64,000 nt of DNA, from contig NZ_CP114413.1 in NCBI RefSeq assembly GCF_027270315.1, positions 9,176,001 to 9,240,000 of the forward strand, given 5' to 3'. A model generated the notes under the pieces. That model did no database searches and was not told the DNA's origin. It saw nothing but the letters and a program-made list of their open reading frames with translations. Below, piece after piece: positions 1 to 9,224 of this stretch (positions are counted from its first letter, which is position 1; each line of letters begins with the position of its first letter). A program made the position numbers and the translations under genes. The DNA is from Streptomyces cinnabarinus (GTDB lineage: Bacteria; Actinomycetota; Actinomycetes; Streptomycetales; Streptomycetaceae).

Positions 1-1
1 G

Positions 2-348
2 GCCCGGGCCAAGTGGGACGCGGACGCGGTCCGCGACGACCTGCGCGGATACGTCGTGGAGCATCTCGGTGATCAGGATGCGGTACTGGTCGTCGACGAG
101 ACCGGCGACCTGAAGAAGGGCACCCACACCGTGGGCGTGCAGCGCCAGTACACCGGTACCGCGGGCCGCATCGAAAACTCCCAGGCCGGACTGGACGAAC
201 ACCAGGTGAGGTGGTGGATGTCCTGGCGCCGGTGGGTCACCCTCGCCATGTTCGCCCGTGCCTTTCTCGCAGTCGTCCGCGCCGACGAACACGCCCGCCA
301 CCCCGCACCAGACGCCCTCATACCGCTCGCCCCAGGTAGGGGTGATGG
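2..348 (+). pseudogene. IS701-family transposase remnant, internally deleted
   Basis: The frame entering at base 2 reads the IS701-type DDE segment VVDETGDLKKGTHTVGVQRQ and continues to GRIENSQ. It then jumps directly to a segment typical of the IS701 C-terminus, with HQVRWWMSWRRWVTLAMFARAFLAV. Roughly the central half of the transposase is missing although the frame is kept. The reading frame loses similarity after ALIPL, where the neighbouring IS4-type element begins at 349. The left end lies outside the window. Family assignment is from recognised motifs; the element cannot be functional. Confidence 0.8.
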
Positions 349-380
349 CCAAGGCCGGGTAGTTAGCGTTTTCGCAGGTC
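349..380. repeat. Left terminal inverted repeat of the IS4-type element
   Basis: Thirty-two bases starting CCAAGGCCGGGTAGTTAGCG. They match the reverse complement of 2094-2125 exactly. The stop codon of the passenger gene overlaps the inner edge (379-381). Confidence 0.92.
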
Positions 381-678
381 ACGCAACTGGTCCTGGGGAC
401 CATTGTGTTGCGGCGTAGAGGCCGGGTCCGAGCTTGTGGATTAGGCCACTGGCAGCCCAGCGATTCAGTTGTCTGTACATGGTCTCCAGGGTGATGTCGC
501 CGAAGTGGGCGGCGATTTCACGGGGTTGCCACAGACGGGTGGGGTCTTCCTGGAGCACTGCCAGGACGCGGTGTCGGCGCCGCGCCGCAGGGGTTGAGTG
601 CCGGTCGTCCCGGGAAGCTGTGGGCAGTGCGGGTGACTGATCCGCGGGTTCGAGGACAGTGACGTCGAGGTGGGTCAC
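379..678 (-). CDS. Small winged-helix passenger protein of the IS4 element
   Basis: A 99-residue protein. The first 30 or so residues are polar and probably disordered. Residues about 35-90 look like a winged helix-turn-helix (HRVLAVLQED, then PREIAAHFG, ETMYRQLNRWAASGLIHKL, and a final wing GLYAA). It lies wholly inside the inverted repeats, downstream of and on the same strand as the transposase, with a 28-bp gap, so the two genes may be co-transcribed. Its function is unknown. It could regulate transposase expression or bind the element ends; both are inferences from position and fold. Nothing suggests a cargo phenotype for the host. Confidence 0.7.
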   Translation of the reverse strand: MTHLDVTVLEPADQSPALPTASRDDRHSTPAARRRHRVLAVLQEDPTRLWQPREIAAHFGDITLETMYRQLNRWAASGLIHKLGPGLYAATQWSPGPVA

Positions 679-706
679 AGTGCGGCTGGTATTGGGCCGG
701 CCGTCG

Positions 707-2002
707 TCACGCCGCTCGCTGTAGCGGGATGACCTTGCGGGTGCTGACCCGCTGCCGGCGGGGCGGGAGCAGGCTAGTGAGGATCCGACGGCCGAGCGTC
801 CCGAGGAGCATGTCCCGGTCGGTGTCCGCGGGGATGATGCCGGTGGCCTGGAGCACCTGGTCGCGGGCGGTGTGGAGCGCGATGCTGAAACAGCAGCGGT
901 CCGGGTCGGTGCCAGGGACGGACTCGGCGGCGTCGACCATCACGGTGCGCAGGGCCTGGTAGAGGGTGAGCAGGGACCACATCTCCTGCTCGATGCCTGC
1001 CGGGTCGCCCGAGCGCAGGTTGCGCCCGTTCATGATCGTGTGGCGGAGCGCGTAGTACGCCGATTCATGTTCCCAGCGCTGGTGATAGAGGCCCACCAGC
1101 GCGGTGGCAGGGTAACGGCGGGCGTCGGTCAAGGTCGTGACCAGCCGGTAGGACCCGGTGAAGGACGTGCCGTCCACGCAGGTCACAGCGATCTGTGCGT
1201 CGATGACCCGAACCTTCACAGTGCCGATCACCGACAGGTAGGAGCCGTCGACGAGGAGGGTGAGGACCGGCGTGCGCCGGTTGCTGCAGAGCCGGCCCAG
1301 GACCTGGGCGCCGGTGTCGGTGACCGCAGCGAGGAAGGTGTTGCTGTCGAAACCTTTGTCCAACATGTCCGGCCGCAGCAGGTGCAGCAGTCGGCTGGCG
1401 TAACTCGTTTCGCCCTCGGCGGTGGGACCGAACACCGCGCCGACCAGGGCCCGGGTGCCGGTCTCGATCAAAGTCATCAACTCCAGCGTCCGATAGCCAT
1501 GATGCGAAGTCCTGCCCAGCCAGGCCCGGTTCCGCTCGGAATCGGGGACCCTCAGCGAACTGCAGCCGTCGAACGACACCATCCGGTAAAGGCCGAACCG
1601 CACCCCTGGTGTCGTCGGCCGGGCCAGCAGCCCGGCAAGTACCTCGAACAACGCCCGCATCGGCGCGCTGCCGATCCGTCGGCGCAGGTCACGCAACGCC
1701 TTCGCCGACGGATGGACCACCGGCATCCCGGACAGGCCCACGGTCAGCTTGTCCCAGACCAGCCGGTAGCCGACCTCAGGGAACAGGCACATCGCCAGCA
1801 GGAAGTAGACCCCGACCCGCGACGGCAGATCGCGCAGCCGTCGCTGTACCGCCCTCGTCTCCGCAAGGACCGTGTCCACGAGCTCGAACGGCACAACGGC
1901 AGTCAACTCGCCCAGATGCCCGGGAGCGAACGGGCCTGCGGCCACAGTGACCGTACGGGTGATAGTCGTCAGCGCAAACGGCAGGACACAATGACGGGGC
2001 AA
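707..2002 (-). CDS. IS4-family transposase
   Basis: A 431-residue transposase. The N-terminus (about residues 20-120) resembles the IS4 transposase N-terminal domain (HLGELTAVVPFELVDTVLAE, followed by a YFLLAMCLF stretch). The catalytic core follows, with VSFDGCSSLRVPDSERN around residue 145 as the likely first DDE aspartate region and a TTLTD/YHQRWEHE region near residues 290-315 as the likely glutamate region. I chose the TTG at 2000-2002 because AAGGAG sits five bases upstream of it. No frameshift is visible. It would cut and join the 32-bp ends of the surrounding element. Confidence 0.9.
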   Translation of the reverse strand: MPRHCVLPFALTTITRTVTVAAGPFAPGHLGELTAVVPFELVDTVLAETRAVQRRLRDLPSRVGVYFLLAMCLFPEVGYRLVWDKLTVGLSGMPVVHPSAKALRDLRRRIGSAPMRALFEVLAGLLARPTTPGVRFGLYRMVSFDGCSSLRVPDSERNRAWLGRTSHHGYRTLELMTLIETGTRALVGAVFGPTAEGETSYASRLLHLLRPDMLDKGFDSNTFLAAVTDTGAQVLGRLCSNRRTPVLTLLVDGSYLSVIGTVKVRVIDAQIAVTCVDGTSFTGSYRLVTTLTDARRYPATALVGLYHQRWEHESAYYALRHTIMNGRNLRSGDPAGIEQEMWSLLTLYQALRTVMVDAAESVPGTDPDRCCFSIALHTARDQVLQATGIIPADTDRDMLLGTLGRRILTSLLPPRRQRVSTRKVIPLQRAA

Positions 2003-2093
2003 CGGAGCTCCTTCGGGACAAGCTGTCTTGGTCGACTGCCTGTACCAACGAGCTCCGTTGCTCTGCGTCGAGAACCCTGCAACTCCCCTGCAC

Positions 2094-2125
2094 GACCTGC
2101 GAAAACGCTAACTACCCGGCCTTGG
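2094..2125. repeat. Right terminal inverted repeat of the IS4-type element
   Basis: Exact inverse of 349-380. It lies about 90 bp upstream of the transposase TTG start, so a transposase promoter must fall in or next to this end. Confidence 0.92.
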
Positions 2126-2126
2126 G

Positions 2127-3357
2127 TCAAGGCCCGTCCTTCCGGGCGATGCGGACCTGCCGTTCGGCCAGGGTGCGCCAGACCTTGTCGTCCCAGATGT
2201 CCAGGGCGGCGCTGCAGGCCATGCCCAGCCAGCCGATGCTCACCGTGTGGTCGTCCGCGGCCTCTGCGTAGGCGTCTACGGCACCCTGTAGTTGAACGCG
2301 TGCCGCCTGGCAGCCCTCGGTGGCCTGCGTGATCAAGCCGTCCAGCAGCAAGTCGAGTGGTCTGGGTGGCCGAGGGGTCGGCGTGGCGGCGACGGCCTTG
2401 GCGATGTCGCGCAGGCGTTCGGCCGGCCCGAAACGGCCGACGAATACGGCAGCCGCGAAGGCCTCGAGGAAGATTTCACGCGCCGTGGCGGCGTTGTGAG
2501 CCGCCATACGCTGCCTGCAGCAACAGTGACACTGCGGCATCGTCGCGTCGGGCTTCGTAGGCGATCTGGGCGCGCAGCCAGTCGGCACGGACGCTGTGGA
2601 GTGGTTTGAGCACGCCGGTGTCGATGCTGGACAGGAGACTGAGTGCCCGCTGCGGCGCACCGGCGTCACGCATTGCTTGGGCGGTACGCAGTGTGCGGTT
2701 GATGCGTAGCTCGGGCTCGGGGGGCAGGGTGGCTGACAGCTCAAGAAACGCGCCCGCTGCGGAGACCCATCCACGCGCCAGGGCGCCGTCGGCGGAGGCT
2801 TCCAGGTCGGCGGCCGCGTTCTCATCGGGTCCCGATGCGGCCTGGCCGCTGTGCCAGGCACGGCGGTCGGGGTCGTCGGTCGGCGAGGTGGACTGCGCGA
2901 GCGCGGCATGAGCCCTGCGCCGGTCGGACAGGGAGGCGGATGTGTACACGGCGGATCGCACCAGTGGGTGCCGGAAACGGACGCGGACCCCGATTTCCAG
3001 CAGGTCAGCCGCATGGGCGGGGACGGCTGCGGTCTTGGTGATGTTGAGACGGTCGGCGGCCCGCCACCGCAGCGGCGCGTCACCGAGCGGCTCGGCGGCA
3101 GCGACCAGCAGCAGGAGCCGAGTCGCATCGGGCAGGCTCGCCACTCGTTCGAGGAACGCTTCTTCGATCTTCCGCGTCACCGCCTGCGGGTCGGGGCCCG
3201 CACGTCTCGGCCACGGACCGGGCATCGTGGCCTGTGACAGCTCGAGCAGGGCGAGCGGATTCCCTCGTGCCTCATAAATGACAGTCCCGACCGGGGCTGG
3301 AGCGCAGGTGAGGACGACCTGCGGTTCTTGTGCGGCGACGACAGTGAGCACCTTCAA
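2127..3357 (-). pseudogene. LAL (large ATP-binding LuxR-family) regulator remnant
   Basis: The middle of a LAL-type regulator is readable: EARGNPLALLELS, then RFRHPLVRSAVY (the winged segment after the NTPase), then TPR-like helices. The frame breaks near 2505-2515. Upstream text ends LLLQAA and the other frame resumes with MAAHNAATAREIFLEAF. The Walker A half at the N-terminus and the LuxR helix-turn-helix at the C-terminus are both absent. The 3' end stops at the IS4-element border, where the stop codon lies one base outside the repeat. It is a triply damaged regulator and not expected to work. Confidence 0.82.
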
Positions 3358-3471
3358 GATCTCGGCGCAGATGTCGGTGCCGACCTTGGCCTTCCTAGCC
3401 AGGATGTCCGGGGAGCCAGTCCGTTCGAGAGGGGCCGGCAGATCACCGCGACCGGCGGAGTGCCTCCGGGG

Positions 3472-4314
3472 CTATGTCGAGACCTGGGTGCCGATGGTTG
3501 CCAGCAGCTCGAGTTGGTCGGATGCGGCGGTGTCCGGGGCTGCTGAGCAGGTGACGATGCGCAGGTCGTTCCCGGGGACGGTGAGGGTGTCGCAGTCCAC
3601 CGTAACGATTCCGACGTCCGGGTGGTGAACGGCTTTGCTGTCGGTGGTGTGGAAGCCCACGGCGTGGGCGTCCCACAGCTCGTCGAAGCGGTCACTTGCG
3701 CGTCGCAGTTGGATGATCAGCGAGCGCAGTGCTGTGTCCTGGGGGTAGCGGGCGGCAGAGGAACGCAGGTCGGAGACAAGGGCTGTCTCGAGGCGGGCTT
3801 CCTGCTCGGGGGTGTGCGTGACACGGCTGGGCAGTCCGGTGAAGTGTCGCCAGGCGATGTTGCGTTCCTTTCCCCGCCATGCAGAAGGGTCACCGATGAG
3901 GGCGGCCCACAGGGGGTTCCAGGAGATAAGGTTCCAGGCGGCGTCGTGGACGCTGATGGGGGTGTTGCGCAGCTGATCGATCAGCCGCTGGACGCTGGGC
4001 GGGATGTGCGGGGAGATGTGCCCTGCGGTCGGTGGTGCCTGCCCGGCGAGCAGGTAGAGGTGGTCGCGTTCGAGCTCCGACAGTCGCAGGGCACGGGAGA
4101 GCGAGGCGAGCACTTGCGGCGAGGGTGAGGTGGCGCGTCCTCGTTCCAGGCGGACGACGTAGTCGACGGAGAGGCCGGCGAGCTGAGCCAGTTCCTCCCG
4201 CCGCAGGCCGGGGGCGCGTCGGACGCCGCCCTGGGGGAGTCCAACGTCGTTGGGACTGGTCCGGTCGCGCCAGTGGCGCAGTGCTTGGCCGAGGGCCGCG
4301 GGATCGTTGTTCAC
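3472..4314 (-). CDS. XRE-family regulator with MmyB-like ligand-binding domain
   Basis: About 280 residues from the GTG at 4312-4314. Residues 1-85 hold an XRE helix-turn-helix with the pattern usual for this family: ALGQALRHWRDR, GLRREELAQLAGLSVDYVVRL, ERGR. Residues about 100-275 match the MmyB-like domain (WNLISWNPLWAALIGDPS, HHPDVGIVTVDCDTL). I chose this start because it gives the usual family length and puts the HTH near the N-terminus. The open frame runs 61 codons further upstream, but that would overlap the divergent oxidoreductase gene. Regulators of this type commonly sit beside, and probably control, a divergent SDR gene, as here. Confidence 0.9.
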   Translation of the reverse strand: MNNDPAALGQALRHWRDRTSPNDVGLPQGGVRRAPGLRREELAQLAGLSVDYVVRLERGRATSPSPQVLASLSRALRLSELERDHLYLLAGQAPPTAGHISPHIPPSVQRLIDQLRNTPISVHDAAWNLISWNPLWAALIGDPSAWRGKERNIAWRHFTGLPSRVTHTPEQEARLETALVSDLRSSAARYPQDTALRSLIIQLRRASDRFDELWDAHAVGFHTTDSKAVHHPDVGIVTVDCDTLTVPGNDLRIVTCSAAPDTAASDQLELLATIGTQVST

Positions 4315-4417
4315 GCTGCCATTGTCTGCCCGGGACCGGGCGACAGCCTGGTACTGCCCGGCCCCCCGCTGAGGAGGGCTCTGTCTGTCGCTGCGCAGGG
4401 CGCACAGGCTGAGGGAC

Positions 4418-5125
4418 ATGACAGTCACCGTTATCACCGGAGCGAACAAGGGCCTCGGCTTCGAGACGGCCCGCCGTCTCATCGAGCAGGGCCACACCGT
4501 CTATGCCGGCGCACGGGACCCGCACCGCGGGGCCGAGGCCGCCAGGACCCTGGGTGCCCGCCCGCTCCTCATCGACATCACCGACGACGCGTCGGTCACC
4601 GCTGCCGCGGAAAGCGTGCGGGCCGAGGCCGGACACGTGGACGTGCTGATCAACAACGCCGGCATCGCCGGCCCGACCGCGCTGGCTGGTGAACTGACCG
4701 CCGCCGATCTTCAGCAGGTGTACGACACCAACGTCTTCGGAGCAGTCCGCACCACTGACGCCTTCCTGCCCCTGCTGCGGGCCTCGAGCGGGCCGGCCAT
4801 CGTCAACGTCAGCAGCAGCCTCGGATCACTGACGATCAACGCCGACCCGGCCGCGCACACCGACATCCTCCCGGCCTGGGCGCCGCTGCTCGCTTACAAC
4901 TCCTCCAAAGCGGCACTGAACATGCTGACCGTGCTGTATGCGCAGGCCTACCCTCAGATCACCGTCACCACGGTGGACCCCGGTTTCACCGCGACCGACC
5001 TCAACGGCCACCAGGGCACGCAGAGCGTCGAACAGGGAGCCGCCGTGATCATCGCCGCCGCCCTGTCGGGCACGGACGCGCCCACCGGCACCTTCATCGG
5101 AGCCTCTGGGCCCGTTCCCTGGTGA
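4418..5125 (+). CDS. Short-chain dehydrogenase/reductase (SDR)
   Basis: A 235-residue classical SDR. The Rossmann glycine motif TGANKGLG is at residues 6-13, NNAG near residue 80, the catalytic serine region NVSSSLGSL near residue 130, and the catalytic YNSSK near residue 160. It would reduce a carbonyl or oxidise an alcohol with NAD(P)H; the substrate is unknown. GAGGGA lies just upstream of the ATG. A 103-bp gap separates it from the divergent MmyB-type regulator, which is its likely controller. The C-terminus ends in PVPW, as does the SDR at 38367. Confidence 0.93.
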   Translation: MTVTVITGANKGLGFETARRLIEQGHTVYAGARDPHRGAEAARTLGARPLLIDITDDASVTAAAESVRAEAGHVDVLINNAGIAGPTALAGELTAADLQQVYDTNVFGAVRTTDAFLPLLRASSGPAIVNVSSSLGSLTINADPAAHTDILPAWAPLLAYNSSKAALNMLTVLYAQAYPQITVTTVDPGFTATDLNGHQGTQSVEQGAAVIIAAALSGTDAPTGTFIGASGPVPW

Positions 5126-5144
5126 CCACACAGATAGAACCATC

Positions 5145-5597
5145 ATGAACATCACACACCACAAGGCCCTTGAGACCGCGCAGGCTTTCATCGCTGCTTT
5201 CGAGGACCGTGACCGGGATGCGGTCGCCGCGCTCCTCGCACCGATCGCGTCCTTCACCATCCCGCTGTCGATCGAAGGCACGCCCGAGCCCTGGTACGTC
5301 TTCGATAGCCCGGAGCAGGTGCTGGGCTACATCGCATCCGTCGCGGCGAAGTTCGACCACGTCGCGTTCCTGGACAAGGTCTGGACGGTCAGCGAGGACG
5401 CCCGCTCGGTGTTCCTGCAGGCCAACGGGGACATCCTGTCCAGCGCAGAGAAGCTCGTCTACAACAACGTCTACATCTTCCGCATCGACGTCCAGGACGG
5501 GCAGATCACCACCGTGTGGGAGTACGCCAACCCCGTCGCCTACGCCAACCTCGGCATCGCGAACTCCGAAGCCGAAGCGGCCGCCCAAGCCCGCTGA
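5145..5597 (+). CDS. NTF2-like (SnoaL-fold) protein
   Basis: A 150-residue protein with the cone-shaped NTF2-like pattern: an N-terminal helix AQAFIAAFEDRDRDAVAALL, then a beta sheet ending YNNVYIFRIDVQDGQITTVWEY. Members include small hydrolases, isomerases and ligand-binding proteins, so the reaction cannot be named. It starts 19 bp after the SDR stop on the same strand and is probably its operon partner. Confidence 0.82.
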   Translation: MNITHHKALETAQAFIAAFEDRDRDAVAALLAPIASFTIPLSIEGTPEPWYVFDSPEQVLGYIASVAAKFDHVAFLDKVWTVSEDARSVFLQANGDILSSAEKLVYNNVYIFRIDVQDGQITTVWEYANPVAYANLGIANSEAEAAAQAR

Positions 5598-5849
5598 CCC
5601 CACACACCACACCCGAATACGCCGACGCCCCAGAGTCCCACAGCCCCGGGGCGCGCCGGGATCGACGGCTGGGCACGGTGCCGCTGCCGGTGCAGATCCC
5701 TGATCGCGCGCATGTCGTGGGGCCGCGCTGCCAGGAGTTGCTGATGTGTCTGCACCGGCGGTTGTGCGGCCTTGCCCCGTGCCATGCGCTCCGTCAGCTG
5801 GCCTCCGCCTCCCGCTCGCCCCTGGACTTACTGAGCGTTTGGTCCGTGG
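5598..5849. other. Intergenic stretch without a recognised gene
   Basis: No frame here shows a recognisable family or a convincing start. It lies between the 3' ends of the NTF2-like gene and the broken metallophosphoesterase. It probably contains the junction that removed the latter's C-terminus. Confidence 0.4.
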
Positions 5850-6540
5850 ATTTGTGTGTGGTCCCGGGTTAGGTTCCGCGCCCTCCGGGGCGACCGAGAC
5901 CGTTGCCTGCTCCAGACGCGCCAGAATCTGCAGGTGGAAGTGCCCGCACAAGATGAGCTGGACGTCGCTCCCGCGGATCGTCTCGGCCAGCTCCTCATGA
6001 TTCTGCAGGCCCAGTGCACGCTGGACCTCGAGATCCAGGGCGACCGGCGGGTGGTGGAACGCCAGAACGGTTCCCAACGGCGCAGGCGCGGCCAGCAGTT
6101 CACGCAGCCAGCCGAGCTGAGCGTTACCCACACGGCCATAGCCTTTGCCCGGCACGAGCGTATCCAGCGTGACCAACCGCCATCCGCCGACCGTGCTGAC
6201 CGCCGCCCGCTCACCCGCCGCTCCCGCATACACAGCCTCGGGCTGTTGGCCCACTTCCGAGTACCTCCCCGAATGCGGTGCGCTCGTCGTGGTTACCCGT
6301 CGTGTAGAAGACCTCCGCTCCCCGACGGCCGGCATAACCGGACCAGAGCTCGTCCGCCCGCGTGTACGCCTCGCGGGAGCCGTCGTCCGCAACATCACCG
6401 GTCACGATCACCGCGTCGAGGCCGTCCAGGTATGCGAGCTCGTTCAGCAACAGACGCAAGGCGGCAGTGCCGTCGGCCCCGTCTGCGTCCGGAGCTCCGG
6501 CCTGATCGAGATGGGTGTCGGAGAGATGCAAGATCCGCAT
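5850..6540 (-). pseudogene. Metallophosphoesterase (calcineurin-like), frameshifted and truncated
   Basis: The start MRILHLSDTHLD is the first metal-binding motif of Icc/CpdA-like phosphodiesterases, followed by VTGDVADDG and TTGNHDE. The frame breaks near 6250, just after AFGEVLGSG. The other frame carries on with GWRLVTLDTLVPGK, then FHHPP and GHFHLQILARLE. All metal-ligand motifs (DTH, GD, GNHD, GHFH) are therefore present but split over two frames. The usual C-terminal strand region after SVAP is replaced by unrelated sequence. Family members hydrolyse cyclic nucleotides or other phosphodiesters. Confidence 0.85.
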
Positions 6541-6692
6541 CGTCTGAAACTAGCCTCCGCCACCGCTCCGGACCAGAGCCTTCTCGCCCGAGGAGCCTGG
6601 CCCGCCGACCGATCCCTACCGTCACTTCAAACGATCCGCACCCTTCAGCGTTTCGAGGGTGACCGGTTGGGGTGTCGAGGCGTTGTCTCAGC

Positions 6693-9020
6693 ATGCGAGG
6701 GCGCTGGGTGGTGGCATGGTTGCTCTGCGCCGTGGTCGCCAGCGGATTGGTGGCGGTGTGGGCAGTGTGGAGTCCTGATCAGGTCTCCGCTGCGGCTTCC
6801 GTACTCGGGACTGTGACGGGATTGCTGGGTGTTCTGACGGTGTGGGCATGGCGAGGCAAGCCCCGCCATGGCAGTGCCGACACCGGTCAAATCGCCGAGA
6901 CGGCACAGGCCCTCGCCCGCATGGTGCGACGCCAGTGGGAGGACGAGGCTGTTCTGCGGCAGCTCTTTGACCCCGCGCCGTTGCCTGTGGCGTGGACCTC
7001 CTGCCGTACTGAAGCGCTGGTGGACGGGCGCACCCGGACGGACACCACGCTCGTGTGCCACGCGCATGACCCCGACGAGCTGATGGCGACCTTTCGCAGG
7101 GCCACACCTCAGCGCGTCGTGGTGCTGGGACCGGCCGGTTCGGGAAAGACGACGTTCGCCGTCCTGCTTCTCCTGGCCCTGCTGCGATCCCGCAGACCCG
7201 AGGATCCGGTACCCGTGCTGTGTCCTTTGGCCTCCTTCGACCCCTCGAGAGAGAACACACGCGACTGGCTGCAGCGCCGCATCACCGAGGACTATCCGGC
7301 CCTGAGCGACACACAGCGGTATGGGACCGCTTCCGTCGTGGACCTGCTAACCGAGCACCGCCTCGTGCCCCTGCTCGACGGACTCGACGAAGTGCCCCCG
7401 CCACGCCGGGCGGCAGTCCTGACAGCCCTCAACGACACCATGCCGGTCAACGCACCCCTCGTACTGACCTGCCGCACCGACGACTACGCGCGGGCCGTGC
7501 AGGAAAGCACCCCTGTGGCGAACGCAGCCGTCCTGCAGCCGGTGCCTCTAGGCCGCAGCGAAGCGCTCGCCGCGTTACGGCTGAGCACTGTCCCGGAGCG
7601 CCGCGACGCCTGGGACACTCTGGCCCGACGCCTCGACTCGATCCCGCAAGCACCGGTCGCGCACGTCCTGACCAGCCCGCTGATGGCGACCCTGGTCCGT
7701 TCCGTCTACACAACCGGTGACCGTGACCTCACGGAACTGGCCGACCTCCGCCGCTTTCCCACCGCCACAGCCCTCGAACGGCACTTGCTGGACGCGCTGA
7801 TCCCCACTCTCTATGAGCGCTCCCGACGGCAGGACCCCACCAGGCATTGGCACCCGCAGAACGCGCAGCGCTATCTCACGTTCCTCGCGGACGAGCTGAG
7901 CAGACAGAACACACTCGACCTGGCTTGGTGGAAGATCCACACGTGGAGTACGAGTCTCGTCAGACCCTGGCGACGCGCTGCTACCTGGCTGGCAGTCGCC
8001 CTGATCGGGCAGTTCCTTGCCAACGCGTTCGTCGTGCTTCTCGGGGCGCCATGGTGGGTCGTAGCGCTCGGCATGGCACACGGTGTCGCCGTGCTGCCCC
8101 TGTTCCTCTTCGGCAGCCGAGTGCCCGCAGTGTCGACAACACCAGCTCGGCGAACAATCATCTGCGCGTCCGCGTCGCTGATCGGCGGCCTCGCCCTCAT
8201 CCTGACAGCCGTGCCCTTCATGCCCGGCCCAGGCATGGCAGTGGCAAAGGACGCCATGGCCTCGATCCCCTTCGCCGGCCTGAGCCTGTGGCTGGTGGTT
8301 CTCGCCACTGGCCTGCCGGGCCCACCGGAGCTGCCTAGCCACGGCCGTCCGAGCATGGCTCACTGGAGACGACGCCTGCCCACCGCACTGGGCGGCGTTA
8401 CCTGGGTCGCTGTCTCCTACGGATTGCTCTTTGCCAGCTACGTGGAATACGGGCATCGCGCCGCAGAGCCGAGATTCCTGACCAGCCTGCGCGACGGGCT
8501 GGTGATCGGTGCCGTCCTGGGCGTGGCCCTCGCCTTGTTCCGCTGGGTCCGCACGGCCTCCGCCGAAGACCATCAGGACACCGTCGAAGCAACCCTGCGC
8601 ACCGACCGACTGCGCGCCCTGCTCAGCGCAGCGGCCTGCGCCGTTCTGTTCGTACTGCCCGACGCCGGCATCAGAAACAAGATCTACTTCACCGGCGGGC
8701 TCACCGATCTTCCCATCGTGACTGCCGCGCGGCTTCTCACCGTCGGAGCCATCGGACTGGTACTCGCCCTGGCCACCTGCGCCTGGCCGCACTACCTGCT
8801 CGCTCGGTGCCAGTTCGCGGCCCGCGGTCAACTGCCCTGGCGACTACAGACATTCCTCACGGACGCTCATCGCCTCGGCATTTTGCGCAGAGCGGGCTCG
8901 ACGTATCAGTTCCGCCACGCCCGCCTGCAACATCATCTTGCCGAAAGCGCCCGCGTGCCGGGCCCACGCCTGTGCGCTGGCCTCTCGGGAAGCGGCTCTG
9001 GTTCGACGACCTCGCGGTGA
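6693..9020 (+). CDS. Membrane-anchored NACHT-family NTPase
   Basis: About 775 residues from the ATG at 6693; an in-frame GTG at 6672 would add seven. An N-terminal hydrophobic pair (WVVAWLLCAVVASGLVAVWA and a second helix) suggests membrane anchoring. The NACHT domain follows, with Walker A GPAGSGKTT at 7128 and Walker B LLDGLDE at 7371. LTCRTDDYARAV is the sensor segment and SPLMATLVRSVYTTGD belongs to the helical region. From about 7970 to 8820 there are six or more hydrophobic segments, followed by a short soluble tail. This is a signalling NTPase of the NLR-like STAND class. Relatives act in antiphage defence or regulation, but no effector or neighbour here proves either. It stands alone, downstream of a divergent pseudogene. 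Confidence 0.88.
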   Translation: MRGRWVVAWLLCAVVASGLVAVWAVWSPDQVSAAASVLGTVTGLLGVLTVWAWRGKPRHGSADTGQIAETAQALARMVRRQWEDEAVLRQLFDPAPLPVAWTSCRTEALVDGRTRTDTTLVCHAHDPDELMATFRRATPQRVVVLGPAGSGKTTFAVLLLLALLRSRRPEDPVPVLCPLASFDPSRENTRDWLQRRITEDYPALSDTQRYGTASVVDLLTEHRLVPLLDGLDEVPPPRRAAVLTALNDTMPVNAPLVLTCRTDDYARAVQESTPVANAAVLQPVPLGRSEALAALRLSTVPERRDAWDTLARRLDSIPQAPVAHVLTSPLMATLVRSVYTTGDRDLTELADLRRFPTATALERHLLDALIPTLYERSRRQDPTRHWHPQNAQRYLTFLADELSRQNTLDLAWWKIHTWSTSLVRPWRRAATWLAVALIGQFLANAFVVLLGAPWWVVALGMAHGVAVLPLFLFGSRVPAVSTTPARRTIICASASLIGGLALILTAVPFMPGPGMAVAKDAMASIPFAGLSLWLVVLATGLPGPPELPSHGRPSMAHWRRRLPTALGGVTWVAVSYGLLFASYVEYGHRAAEPRFLTSLRDGLVIGAVLGVALALFRWVRTASAEDHQDTVEATLRTDRLRALLSAAACAVLFVLPDAGIRNKIYFTGGLTDLPIVTAARLLTVGAIGLVLALATCAWPHYLLARCQFAARGQLPWRLQTFLTDAHRLGILRRAGSTYQFRHARLQHHLAESARVPGPRLCAGLSGSGSGSTTSR

Positions 9021-9224
9021 GCGGGCAGCAGGAGTGCTCAACGAACCCGCCCGCGTTGAGGTGCCGCCACGTAATCCCGTCGATCCCGCCAGCGCTGGCA
9101 TCGCGCCGAGGCCGGGGGATCTCGTCCTTATCAGCAAAGGCCACAGCGTCTGGGGGCACGTGCTGTGACCACGCCACTGGACGTCGTCCCCGCGCCCGCG
9201 GGGGTAGCTCCGCCGAAGGGCTGG

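Larger units (their letters stand above)
349..2125. mobile_element. Complete IS4-family insertion sequence with passenger gene
   Basis: The element is bounded by perfect 32-bp inverted repeats (349-380 and 2094-2125). It contains a 431-residue IS4-type transposase and a separate 99-residue winged-helix gene, both on the minus strand. I see no target duplication: the bases outside the two ends do not match. The left flank is a truncated IS701 fragment and the right flank a truncated LAL regulator, so a deletion or recombination probably followed insertion. Both inverted repeats and the transposase frame are intact, so the element could still be mobile. Confidence 0.88.

Noticed and set aside
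872..2332. Plus-strand frame of about 490 codons across the IS4 element
   Set aside because: It is antisense to the IS4 transposase, crosses the right inverted repeat and has low-complexity Arg/Pro/Gln-rich text.
6693..9020. NACHT gene called as a known antiphage system
   Set aside because: No effector domain or defence neighbour is present, and NACHT proteins with membrane tails also occur without known defence roles.
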